A stretch of DNA of 23,100 nucleotides, from assembly GCA_003695745.1 (NCBI GenBank), contig RFHW01000063.1, positions 1 through 23,100 on the forward strand. Reading direction: 5' to 3'. Both the position numbers and the translations under genes were made by a program. The DNA comes from Methanobacteriota archaeon. GTDB taxonomy: Archaea > Hydrothermarchaeota > Hydrothermarchaeia > Hydrothermarchaeales > SZUA-236. Below the pieces are notes generated by a model. It was given only the letters and a program-made list of their open reading frames with translations, did no database searches and had not been told where the DNA came from. Shown here one piece after another: positions 1 to 6,348 of the stretch (position 1 is its first letter; the number at the start of each line of letters is the position of its first letter).

Positions 1-246
1 GCATTTAGCCTAAAAAAATTTAAATTCAATGTAACGCTGGCCTGGAAGTTTTTTGCTGTCGGTTTAATCTCATTTTTGATCTCCCGTTTACTCACCCGGC
101 GGTGTATTGGCTACTCAAATCTTTCTTGTGTTGAAGCAAATCCAGTCATGGCTAATACTTTACAAACGTGGGGATTTATTGGTATGTGGTTCTCAAGGAT
201 TTATTATCTGATGCCTGCTTTTATTTGTGTATATGGGGGTCTTTGA
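1..246 (+). CDS. C-terminal end of an unrecognised membrane protein (5' end outside window)
   Basis: Frame 1 is open from the first base to a TGA at 244-246, giving at least 81 residues with no visible start, so the gene begins outside the window. The peptide is hydrophobic, with one likely membrane segment near the start (around WKFFAVGLISFL) and another near the end (around FSRIYYLMPAFICVY). Between them lies a conserved-looking motif, EANPVMANTLQTWG. An E-A-N-P-hydrophobic-M motif followed by a membrane helix resembles small archaeal/bacterial membrane proteins of the DUF5658 type, but this is only a resemblance. The DNA is much richer in A+T than the genes from 426 onward, which suggests a different origin or weak constraint. 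An open frame of this length could still be chance. Confidence 0.45.
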   Translation, partial: AFSLKKFKFNVTLAWKFFAVGLISFLISRLLTRRCIGYSNLSCVEANPVMANTLQTWGFIGMWFSRIYYLMPAFICVYGGL

Positions 247-317
247 CGCCCTTTTCGACATCTATGTTATTATCAGGCTGTTGTTGGCTCGGCTGTTATA
301 CTTGACGTAAAAATGGT

Positions 318-339
318 GGGTGTGGGGGCAGGGAGGGGG
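318..339 (+). other. Potential G-quadruplex motif
   Basis: Four guanine runs (GGG, GGGGG, GGG, GGGGG) separated by loops of 3, 2 and 1 bases lie on the plus strand, in the gap between the partial left-edge gene and the 3' end of mtd. This fits the standard G3+N1-7 pattern. On the mtd transcript the same stretch would be C-rich. No function is shown by the sequence. Confidence 0.4.
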
Positions 340-346
340 AGGTGTC

Positions 347-353
347 AAAAAAA
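347..353 (-). terminator. Oligo-T tract downstream of mtd
   Basis: Seven consecutive A on the plus strand read as T7 in the mtd direction, 73 bases past the mtd stop. Archaeal RNA polymerase commonly terminates at oligo-T tracts without a hairpin. The only evidence is the T-run and its position. Confidence 0.3.
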
Positions 354-425
354 GACGTTTACCCTGCCCTTAAAATGTGCTGGATGCAAAGGTGGCCTTT
401 TATACCTTTCTCTTGGTTCGGCAGT

Positions 426-1241
426 TTAGGAAGGTTTTTCCAAAAGCCGGGTCTTGCGCAGGATCCTTCCATCTGGGCTGTGGGGTGTTCGAAGGAGCGT
501 GTCCTTCTGCTGCTCTATCAGGCGCGCCTCCTCCACCAGGGCCGCCGCTTGCCGCAGACGCTCATGGGCCTCTGCCACGGTCCTGATATACACATCAGGG
601 TCTTTCTCGATGAAGCAGCCCCTCACATTGAGCTTCCCCACCTCCTCAGCCATCTTATAGGCTTTCATGGCATTTTCCCTTGCCTTTTGGTCCTGATACT
701 CGGCGTGCTCCACCGCCTTTTCAGCTGACACTATGATCCTTGGCAGATAGACCTTCCCCTCCTTTAAGCCGGAAAGGGTCTTCCCGATCTCCACCTGCAT
801 CAACCGCACAACCCCGGTGCCCGCCAGCACCTTGAGGATGTCTGCGTTGAAAACCGCCATCTCAGTGGGGTCAAGGAACTCGCGGCGCGCCCCTATCATG
901 GCATCGGCCTTCACAAGGATATAGCCCAGGCCCCTCTCCTCGATAAAGTCCTTTGCCTTCACCGCCGGCCCGTCTGACACCACGATGGCCCGACGCCCCC
1001 TGAGCGCCTCAATCACCTTCCGGGGCCCCGGAGCAGAGGCATTCGGCGTGGCATATAGAACGAGGTCAGGACCCAGCTCTAAAACCCGCTTTGAAACATA
1101 ATCGGCCTCAGCCGGGGACATCTTGGCCCCTGAGGAGACAACCCTCACATCGATGTCTTTTCGGTCCGCACGCTCATCCAGCAGAAGGTCAAGAACAAGG
1201 GATGAGCCGATGTTACCGGTCTTTGCCACAACAAGGAGCAT
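426..1241 (-). CDS. mtd: F420-dependent methylene-tetrahydromethanopterin dehydrogenase
   Basis: This enzyme reversibly transfers hydride between F420H2 and methenyl-H4MPT to form methylene-H4MPT. It is a cytosolic step of the C1 branch of methanogenesis, methane oxidation or H4MPT-linked carbon metabolism. The 271-residue length matches the family (about 275-285). Family-specific stretches are easy to recognise: the N-terminal GNIGSSLVLDLLLDERAD, the central IGARREFLDPTEMAVFNAD, and LRTPHSPDG near the C-terminus. The ATG at 1241 lies 16 bases after the stop of the FrhB-like gene on the same strand, so the two are probably co-transcribed. Adjacency to an F420 oxidoreductase subunit fits shared use of F420H2. 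The ribosome binding site is weak (GGCGG-like). Mtd is a hallmark of methanogen-related archaea and is the main taxonomic clue in the window. Confidence 0.96.
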   Translation of the reverse strand: MLLVVAKTGNIGSSLVLDLLLDERADRKDIDVRVVSSGAKMSPAEADYVSKRVLELGPDLVLYATPNASAPGPRKVIEALRGRRAIVVSDGPAVKAKDFIEERGLGYILVKADAMIGARREFLDPTEMAVFNADILKVLAGTGVVRLMQVEIGKTLSGLKEGKVYLPRIIVSAEKAVEHAEYQDQKARENAMKAYKMAEEVGKLNVRGCFIEKDPDVYIRTVAEAHERLRQAAALVEEARLIEQQKDTLLRTPHSPDGRILRKTRLLEKPS

Positions 1242-1257
1242 CTCAACCGCCCCGCCC

Positions 1258-2346
1258 CTATTCTCTGAGCCCCTCCATGGTCACAGCCATGGAATAGATG
1301 GTTCCGGCCGTATCAAGAAGCTCCTTTGAATCCCTCACTATCGCGGTGTCAGGCTCCCAAGCCCTCTCACCCTGCTTGACAGTGACAACCCTCTCGACCT
1401 CCCCTGTGTCAAGGGCGTATGCAAGGAGCGCTGTCACAACGCCCCCATCCTGCCCCTCTATCTTGTCTGAAACTGCCCTGCCGGCGAGTATCTTTACATA
1501 GCGTCCCAGCTGCTCATCCCTATCATCCCCAGCAAAATCAATGGTCTTTTCAATGGCAGGTATGGGCATGGCCGTCCGCGGGCACGCAAGATAACAGAGG
1601 TTGCAGCCCTCCTTCTCCTCGCCAACCTTCACCGGCCGGTAATCGTCAAACTTGATGATGTCCACCGGGCACACGGCCGCGCAGGCGCCGCATGAGACAC
1701 ATGCCCCTGTGTCGATCACAATGTATTCAAGCTCCGCGAACTGCTTTCCCTTGGCATACTCCACAAAGGCATCAAAGCTCTCATCATTCATGCTGTAGAT
1801 GTGAGGCACCTTTATCCCCTTCTCCTCCCGTCGCCGGGCCTCGGCGAGGTTCTCCTCCCTCTTCTCCTTTGAAAGCCTCTTTATAATCCCCACACCGGGT
1901 TTGACCTCCCCGATGTCCTTAACCTCGATATACCCCTTGGCTGCAGCGCCATCCACAAGCTCAGCCCCTTTCTTCGTCCGCACGATCACAGTGGACCAGC
2001 CCTTAGGGGTTCCAACAGCGCCCACAGACACATCAGCAAGCTCGGCAGAGAAATCAAGACATATCTGGCAGTTGATCCTCACATAGGGATGGGTTTTCGC
2101 AAGGGGGATGTCGGTGACGGAATCGCCGTGGAATAGCTTGAGCTTCCCCTTCTTAATATCGAACCTGTCAATAGACTCCATCTTCACGCCGTAGTCATCC
2201 TCCACAAGGGCGCGCATGCAGGAGAAACTCCAGTTCTCCCGGCAGAACAGCCCAATACTGACTGTATCCTTGAAGTCGCCCACAAGCTCCTGTGTCTTGC
2301 GCAAAGCCTGAATCTGGCAGGGAACACCAACAAATGCAGTGGTCAT
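1258..2346 (-). CDS. FrhB/FpoF-type F420 oxidoreductase beta subunit with circularly permuted domains
   Basis: A 362-residue protein of the FrhB/FpoF/FdhB family, flavin and Fe-S subunits that move electrons between F420H2 and partner enzymes. Residues 1 to about 190 are the domain normally at the C-terminus: VGVPCQIQALRK at 6-17, IGLFCRENWS at 31-40, CQICLDFSAELADVSVGAVG at 93-112. Next comes a ferredoxin region with Cys 216, 219, 222, 226 (CxxCxxCxxxCP) and Cys 248, 251, 255 (CxxCxxxCP). Residues 295-362 are the normally N-terminal FrhB domain (GQDGGVVTALLAYALDTG, ending YSMAVTMEGLRE). Known FpoF/FrhB proteins run 4Fe-4S, N domain, C domain, so this one is permuted. The ATG at 2346 is chosen for its GGAGG six bases upstream and because it falls at the domain boundary. 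The frame stays open upstream to 2562, but that part does not look like FrhB. mtd follows 16 bases after the stop. Confidence 0.88.
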   Translation of the reverse strand: MTTAFVGVPCQIQALRKTQELVGDFKDTVSIGLFCRENWSFSCMRALVEDDYGVKMESIDRFDIKKGKLKLFHGDSVTDIPLAKTHPYVRINCQICLDFSAELADVSVGAVGTPKGWSTVIVRTKKGAELVDGAAAKGYIEVKDIGEVKPGVGIIKRLSKEKREENLAEARRREEKGIKVPHIYSMNDESFDAFVEYAKGKQFAELEYIVIDTGACVSCGACAAVCPVDIIKFDDYRPVKVGEEKEGCNLCYLACPRTAMPIPAIEKTIDFAGDDRDEQLGRYVKILAGRAVSDKIEGQDGGVVTALLAYALDTGEVERVVTVKQGERAWEPDTAIVRDSKELLDTAGTIYSMAVTMEGLRE

Positions 2347-2352
2347 AGCAAT

Positions 2353-2357
2353 CCTCC
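2353..2357 (-). promoter_or_regulatory. Ribosome binding site that fixes the frhB-like start
   Basis: GGAGG on the minus strand, six bases before the ATG at 2346. The upstream in-frame start candidates have no comparable site. This supports a protein that begins directly with the FrhB C-terminal domain. Confidence 0.7.
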
Positions 2358-2621
2358 ATTCAAGAAGTGGCTTTTCATTTATTAGCTTTTTGCCCGGCCC
2401 TTTCTCGATCAGGTGAAAATCGATCATAACCAGACTCGTGTGGAGCCGCCCTCTGATTGTGGACGAAAACGATTCCAGGGCTGCCAGGGAGGGCACTGCA
2501 AGAGAAGGGATACGGACAGATGAGAAGGCGATTGCCATCCTCAAGGTGGTGCTGGCGGCCATTCTTTACTTTGAATATCGGCGGGATAATCGCAGGTATG
2601 ATCGATGGCTGCGGTGGATAG

Positions 2622-2630
2622 CTTTATAAT
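2622..2630 (+). promoter_or_regulatory. TATA box for the DUF302 gene
   Basis: CTTTATAAT about 87 bases before the DUF302 start. Initiation about 25 bases downstream would give a leader of roughly 60 bases carrying the AAGGAGG ribosome binding site at 2703-2709. Called on sequence match only. Confidence 0.4.
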
Positions 2631-2713
2631 CGCCCATGTCCTTTGCATAGGTGCACAACAGACACGCCTGATCCAAAAGAAGGGCGAACTAAAAACGATA
2701 AAAAGGAGGCACG

Positions 2714-3118
2714 ATGGCAATGGAATATGGATATACGCGCGCTGTTCCCCTTGGCTTTGATGAGGCTGTGGCGCGGACCCGTGAATCGCTGGCAGGCGAG
2801 GGTTTCGGCGTTCTCACCGAGATCGATGTGAAGAAGACGCTGAAGGCGAAGCTCGATGTGGACTACGACGATTATGTGATCCTTGGCGCCTGCAACCCGC
2901 CCTTTGCATACAGGGCGCTGCAGAATGAAAAGGAGATCGGGCTTTTGCTCCCCTGCAACGTCATCGTCTATCGCGACGGCGGCAAGACCTTTGTCTCGGC
3001 GATCCTGCCCACCGCCGCCATGTCCATGGTGGACAACCCCGGGCTCAGGGATGTGGCTGTGGCGGTGGAGGCGAAGCTCAAGAAAGCGGTGGACGCTGTT
3101 GCAGGAGAAGGTCCATAG
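2714..3118 (+). CDS. DUF302 domain protein
   Basis: A 134-residue protein matching the DUF302 family over nearly its full length. The opening YGYTRAVPLGFDEAVARTRESL, interrupted here only for length, leads into the ILGACNPPFAYRAL motif at about residues 56-69 and LLPCNVIVYRDGG at about 78-90. DUF302 proteins are small cytosolic proteins of unknown function, widespread in archaea and bacteria, sometimes next to redox or stress genes. AAGGAGG lies 4 bases before the ATG at 2714, and a second ATG two codons later would also be well spaced. The gene has its own TATA box and converges on the dsbA-like gene with a 21-base gap. The family call is firm and the role is unknown. Confidence 0.9.
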   Translation: MAMEYGYTRAVPLGFDEAVARTRESLAGEGFGVLTEIDVKKTLKAKLDVDYDDYVILGACNPPFAYRALQNEKEIGLLLPCNVIVYRDGGKTFVSAILPTAAMSMVDNPGLRDVAVAVEAKLKKAVDAVAGEGP

Positions 3119-3139
3119 AATTGATAGGCCCGGAGAGGT

Positions 3140-3871
3140 TCACTCACCTTCCAGTATGCTGTCTATGATCTTCTCAAGGTTCTCCACAGAGGAGTCTGTG
3201 ACCTTGATGTTCCCGTCGATTATCAATGTTGGCGTGGAATCCACCTTGTAGTCGTTCAGAGCTGTTCTCACATGCTTGTTTATCTCTGGCAGGGCCGAGC
3301 GTGATGTGAGGGCCTTTGTGAAGACCTCCCTGTCAATGCCCACGGACTCAGCGATGTCGGCAAGGGTCTCTGTGTTCGAGATGTCGGCGCCGCCCTCCTC
3401 GTGAATAGCCCTGAACATGGCGTCCTTCATCTCCTCGCCCTTGCCAAGGTCCCTTGCGATCTCATAGGCCTCGATAGGCGGTATGGAGGAGTCTCTCAGC
3501 GGGAATCCATAGTCCACAAGCTCCACCCTGTCACCGTATTTCTGCTTCAGCGCAGGCCATCGCTCGGTGTGGAAGCGGTAGCAGTGGGGGCAGTAGAAGT
3601 CAAAGTACTCAACGATCTTCACCTTCCCTTTTTCATGGGTGTTTGGGAGCTCTGAGAAGAGGATGAATTTGCCTTTCAATGTGGTTGTGGACGGCCCTGT
3701 GTCAGACGGGCCGGCGGAGCGGCCCATAAGATAGTATCCGCCGGCAAGGATGAGCACCACGCCAAGGATCAGCAGCGCCCTGTTGCCTCCCTTCTCAGCG
3801 GCCTCCTTTTCCACGACAGCCGACTCCTTTTTAGCCCCTCTCTCCTTTTTCTTCCACTTCTTCCTTGCCAT
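3140..3871 (-). CDS. Membrane-anchored DsbA-like thiol-disulfide oxidoreductase
   Basis: A 243-residue protein with a very basic Lys-rich N-terminus (1-30), one membrane helix (about 31-50, ALLILGVVLILAGGYYLM), a linker rich in Ser/Thr/Gly/Pro, then a thioredoxin-fold DsbA domain. The catalytic motif is CPHC at 94-97 (FDFYCPHCYRF), and the cis-proline loop is STPTLIIDG with Pro214. By analogy with the DsbA/DSBA-like family it would make or isomerise disulfides outside the cytoplasmic membrane. Positive charges before the helix favour an inside N-terminus and an external catalytic domain. The ATG at 3871 is preferred over the TTG one codon upstream. There is no ribosome binding site, and an AT-rich box near 3893-3906 lies 25-30 bases upstream, so the mRNA is probably leaderless. 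No DsbB/VKOR partner is adjacent. Confidence 0.88.
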   Translation of the reverse strand: MARKKWKKKERGAKKESAVVEKEAAEKGGNRALLILGVVLILAGGYYLMGRSAGPSDTGPSTTTLKGKFILFSELPNTHEKGKVKIVEYFDFYCPHCYRFHTERWPALKQKYGDRVELVDYGFPLRDSSIPPIEAYEIARDLGKGEEMKDAMFRAIHEEGGADISNTETLADIAESVGIDREVFTKALTSRSALPEINKHVRTALNDYKVDSTPTLIIDGNIKVTDSSVENLEKIIDSILEGE

Positions 3872-3943
3872 CAACAGGGGGGATTGCGCTTATCAAATAA
3901 AAATATTGTGATTTCACAGCCCCTTTCATCAATGAGCAAAACC

Positions 3944-3952
3944 AATATAAAA
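3944..3952 (+). promoter_or_regulatory. TATA box for trpD-trpF
   Basis: AATATAAAA centred about 28 bases before the ATG at 3976, the spacing expected for a leaderless archaeal transcript. No ribosome binding site is seen before trpD. Confidence 0.55.
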
Positions 3953-3975
3953 CGGATGGACAATATAGTTCAGTG

Positions 3976-5001
3976 ATGACTATGAAGGAGATCATTTCCA
4001 AGCTCGTTGAGGGCAGAGACCTCACAAGAGAGGAGGCCCACTCCGCGATGAAGACCATCATGTCCGGCGAGGCCACACAGGCCCAGATAGGCGGGTTTCT
4101 CACCGCCCTCAGGGTCAAGGGCGAGACCATCGTGGAGATCGCCGAGTCTGCAAAGGTGATGCGTGAGTTTGCCTCGACCATCCACCCACGTGTGAAGGGC
4201 ACCCTTGTGGACACATGCGGCACAGGGGGAGACCGGCTGAAGACATTCAACATATCCACCATCGCATCCTTTGTGGTGGCCGGGGCCGGGATACCGATTG
4301 CCAAGCACGGAAACCGATCGGTGACCTCCAAATGCGGGAGCGCCGATGTCCTGGAGGCGCTGGAGGTGAAGGTGGACACAGAGCCCAGAGAGGTGGAGCG
4401 CATCATCGAGAAGATAGGCATAGGTTTCATGTTCGCCCCTCTCTTCCATGGTGCGATGAAACATGCCATCGGGCCGCGGAGGGAGCTTGGCATAAGGACG
4501 GTCTTCAACATCCTCGGCCCTCTCACAAACCCTGCTAACGCAGAGGCTCAGGTGCTGGGTGTTTTCAGCCCAGAGCTTACTGAGAAGCTTGCAGGGGTCC
4601 TCAAGGACCTGAGGCTGAAAAGGGCCCTTGTGGTCCATGGCATGGACGGCCTGGACGAGATATCCACCATCGGCGAGACCCGGGTTTCAGAGCTGAAGGG
4701 CGGTCAGATTGAGACATACACCGTCTCGCCTGAGGACTTCGGGCTGAAGAAGGCCTCCCCCGATGACATTGCCGGCGGCGACGCAGAATACAATGCAGAG
4801 CTTGCCAGAAGGATACTGCGCGGAGAGGAGGGCGGAGCGCGGCAGGACATTGTGGAGCTCAACGCCGGCGCAGGGATATATGTGGGCGGCGGCGCATCAA
4901 GCATAGAGGAGGGGATGGAGGTTGCCAGAGAATCCATTGAAAGCGGCAGGGCCTATGACAAGCTCCTCAAACTTTCTGTTGAGACCCGCGCCGGTGGATA
5001 G
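3976..5001 (+). CDS. trpD: Anthranilate phosphoribosyltransferase
   Basis: This enzyme catalyses the second step of tryptophan synthesis: anthranilate plus PRPP gives N-phosphoribosyl-anthranilate. The protein has 341 residues, the usual length for stand-alone TrpD. The N-terminal helical domain is followed by the PRPP/anthranilate motifs DTCGTGGD at 79-86, the NIST segment (FNISTIASFVVAG), and KHGNRSVTSKCGSAD at 110-124. LFHGAMKHAIGPRRELGIRT contains the second anthranilate-binding region. The ATG at 3976 follows a GTG one codon upstream and sits about 28 bases from a TATA box, suggesting a leaderless mRNA. The stop codon directly abuts the trpF ATG with no spacer, so the two genes are translationally coupled. 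No other trp genes are present in the window. Confidence 0.97.
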   Translation: MTMKEIISKLVEGRDLTREEAHSAMKTIMSGEATQAQIGGFLTALRVKGETIVEIAESAKVMREFASTIHPRVKGTLVDTCGTGGDRLKTFNISTIASFVVAGAGIPIAKHGNRSVTSKCGSADVLEALEVKVDTEPREVERIIEKIGIGFMFAPLFHGAMKHAIGPRRELGIRTVFNILGPLTNPANAEAQVLGVFSPELTEKLAGVLKDLRLKRALVVHGMDGLDEISTIGETRVSELKGGQIETYTVSPEDFGLKKASPDDIAGGDAEYNAELARRILRGEEGGARQDIVELNAGAGIYVGGGASSIEEGMEVARESIESGRAYDKLLKLSVETRAGG

Positions 5002-5649
5002 ATGACCCGTGTGAAGATCTGCGGCGTGACCAGCCTCGAAGACGCCTGCATGTGCGCAGAGCTCGGCGCAGATTTTATCGGCAACATAGTGGGCATCCCC
5101 TCTTCACCAAGGAACATCTCCATTGACAGGTCAAAGAGAATAATGGCCGGACTGCCTGCAGGTGTTCGAGGGATAATCGTCATGGCACCTCAGAGCCTGA
5201 GCGAGGTGAGGGAGGCGGTGGAGCGCATAGAGCCATGGGGCGTCCAGCTCCACGGCAGAGAGGGCACTGACCTTGTAAAAGAGGTGCGAGAAGACCTGTC
5301 ATGCAGGGTGATAAAGGCCCTTCACGTTGCAGGTGAAAGGACGCTTGAAGAGGCCCTTGAGCACTCAAAGGTCTGTGACGCCATCCTCCTTGACACGCCT
5401 GCAGAGGGGCTTGGCGGGAGCGGGGCCGTCCATGACTGGCGCATATCCAGAAAGATCCGGGAGAGCCTTCAGAGCCCTGTCTTCCTCGCAGGAGGCCTCA
5501 ACCCAGAGAACGTGAGCGAAGCCATCAGAGAGGTGGGCCCTTATTGTGTGGACACCTCAAGCGGCGTGGAAGCGCGGCCCGGTAAAAAAGACCCTGAGAA
5601 GGTGCGGCGTTTCATCGAAGGAGCTAAGGCCGCAGCACAGCCTCTTTGA
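5002..5649 (+). CDS. trpF: Phosphoribosylanthranilate isomerase
   Basis: Converts N-phosphoribosyl-anthranilate to CdRP, the step after TrpD. The 215-residue length and (beta/alpha)8 sequence features fit TrpF: VKICGVTSLEDA at the N-terminus with the catalytic-type Cys in KICG, VQLHGREG in the middle, LLDTPAEGLGGSGAVHDW, LAGGLNPENV, and the phosphate-binding VDTSSGVEARPGKKDPEKV near the end. The usual Y-P-K-S-P-R loop appears as GIPSSPRNIS. The ATG immediately follows the trpD stop. The last six codons and the stop lie within copy 1 of the 32-bp direct repeat (5633-5664), which recurs at the 3' end of the convergent CobD-like gene, so the extreme C-terminus may have been remodelled by that event. 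Confidence 0.96.
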   Translation: MTRVKICGVTSLEDACMCAELGADFIGNIVGIPSSPRNISIDRSKRIMAGLPAGVRGIIVMAPQSLSEVREAVERIEPWGVQLHGREGTDLVKEVREDLSCRVIKALHVAGERTLEEALEHSKVCDAILLDTPAEGLGGSGAVHDWRISRKIRESLQSPVFLAGGLNPENVSEAIREVGPYCVDTSSGVEARPGKKDPEKVRRFIEGAKAAAQPL

Positions 5650-5664
5650 TGGCGAGCCTCTCCT
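5633..5664 (+). repeat. 32-bp direct repeat, copy 1 (3' end of trpF)
   Basis: Identical over 32 bases to 6358-6389. It begins CAGCACAGCC and ends GCCTCTCCT. After one extra A in this copy, the match continues for TTCTG. The copy contains the final codons and TGA of trpF. On the minus strand it encodes the same peptide (ERLAIKEAVL) as the end of the CobD-like protein. The two copies bracket the PIN cassette, and their starts are 725 bases apart. Confidence 0.95.
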
Positions 5665-5681
5665 ATTCTGCACTGTGAAGG

Positions 5682-5690
5682 TTTTAATAT
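5682..5690 (+). promoter_or_regulatory. TATA box for the PIN-domain gene
   Basis: TTTTAATAT centred about 27 bases before the ATG at 5713, the expected spacing for a leaderless start. It lies inside the segment bounded by the 32-bp repeats, so the cassette carries its own promoter. Confidence 0.5.
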
Positions 5691-5712
5691 CTTGTGAGAG
5701 CGATTCAAAGTC

Positions 5713-6279
5713 ATGCTAAGAATATATCTGGACACAAGCATATGGTGCCGGCCCTTCGATGCACAAACGCAGAAAAGAGTAATTGAAGAGACAGAGGCAT
5801 TCTTTAAGACGTTGCGGAAAGTTGACACTGGCAATGTCATTATTATCGGCTCCAAAATTCTCAGCGAAGAGATCGAAGCAATGGAGGAGGTGGAAAAGAA
5901 AGAACTTGTTCAGAAGCTCATGGAGATGACAATTTCAGAATGGATCGACAGTGTTCCGGAGTTCTATAAGGACATAATGAAAACTGCAGAGTTAAAACTG
6001 CCAGACTCTGCCCATCTTGCCTGCGCAATCGATGGAGGTGCAAAATACTTTATAACAGTTGACGATGAAATATTAAAGAAGTGCTTAGTCCTATCGACTT
6101 TGCAGAAGAACAGTGAGGATCATGCCAACAGAAGTAGATGTGAAGGTTGTGGAAAAGGTCTTAGATCTGGCCAAGAAGGAGCTGTCCTTAGAGGAATATG
6201 CAAGGTTTTTGAGCTTTATCGGGCCAAAAATTGGAGACGCCGCCAGAGAGATAAGACATTTCCGGGATACAGTTGGTGA
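5713..6279 (+). CDS. PIN-domain (VapC-like) ribonuclease, probably frameshifted at its C-terminus
   Basis: Residues 1 to about 122 form a PIN domain, a Mg2+-dependent RNase fold typical of VapC toxins. The expected acidic residues are present: YLDTS at the N-terminus, the SEEIEAMEE segment, PDSAHLACA and TVDDE. After ILKK (about 6079) the open frame continues for some 65 residues of Cys/Arg-rich, non-family sequence that overlaps the next gene out of frame. One of the other frames at 6087-6113 reads SPIDFAEEQ then TGA at 6114-6116, the usual kind of PIN ending. So a small deletion or base error near 6075-6087 probably shifted the frame. The natural product would be about 134 residues. The DNA is AT-richer than its neighbours (26 G/C of 60 at 5821-5880) and the cassette lies between 32-bp repeats, both suggesting acquisition. 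Confidence 0.72.
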   Translation: MLRIYLDTSIWCRPFDAQTQKRVIEETEAFFKTLRKVDTGNVIIIGSKILSEEIEAMEEVEKKELVQKLMEMTISEWIDSVPEFYKDIMKTAELKLPDSAHLACAIDGGAKYFITVDDEILKKCLVLSTLQKNSEDHANRSRCEGCGKGLRSGQEGAVLRGICKVFELYRAKNWRRRQRDKTFPGYSW

Positions 6280-6331
6280 AGAAGAGTTTATCCGGCGTTT
6301 GAAGAAAAGAGGGGTTCAGATTACGCCATAA
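6122..6331 (+). CDS. Small helical protein, probable partner (antitoxin-like) of the PIN gene
   Basis: A 69-residue charged protein predicted to be largely helical (VKVVEKVLDLAKKELSLEEY; RHFRDTVGEEEFIRRLKKRG). No domain is recognised. The ATG at 6122 follows GAGG at 6115-6118, and a GTG at 6113 is an alternative start. It begins six bases after the proposed natural stop of the PIN gene (6114-6116), the tight spacing expected of a toxin-antitoxin pair, although here the toxin-like gene comes first, the reverse of classical vapBC. It lies within the segment bounded by the 32-bp repeats. Its frame is intact while the PIN frame appears damaged. The antitoxin role is inferred from context only; it could also be a small nucleic-acid-binding protein. 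Confidence 0.6.
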   Translation: MPTEVDVKVVEKVLDLAKKELSLEEYARFLSFIGPKIGDAAREIRHFRDTVGEEEFIRRLKKRGVQITP

Positions 6332-6348
6332 TTACGTGAACCCGTGGC

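Larger units (their letters stand above)
2347..2713. other. Divergent intergenic region between the frhB-like gene and DUF302 gene
   Basis: This stretch of about 370 bases holds no recognised gene. On the minus strand the frhB-like frame is open upstream to 2562, but its sequence is Ser/Ala-rich with no family resemblance. On the plus strand a 63-codon frame (GTG at 2438 to a TAA at 2627-2629) contains a hydrophobic stretch (AIAILKVVLAAILYF), but it has no ribosome binding site. Both probably arise because the tract keeps coding-like composition. It could contain remains of a lost gene. It also holds the promoters of both neighbours: a TATA-like element at 2622-2630 (plus), and AATAAA-like sequence about 40 bases upstream of the frhB-like ATG (minus). 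Confidence 0.4.

Noticed and set aside
2438..2629. 63-codon plus-strand frame with a hydrophobic stretch upstream of the DUF302 gene
   Set aside because: No ribosome binding site, no homologous pattern, and a TATA box for the next gene lies inside its end. Kept only as a note in the intergenic entry.
3831..4526. Minus-strand frames opposite trpD
   Set aside because: trpD has complete motifs, a TATA box and a coupled trpF; the antisense frames have no recognisable features.
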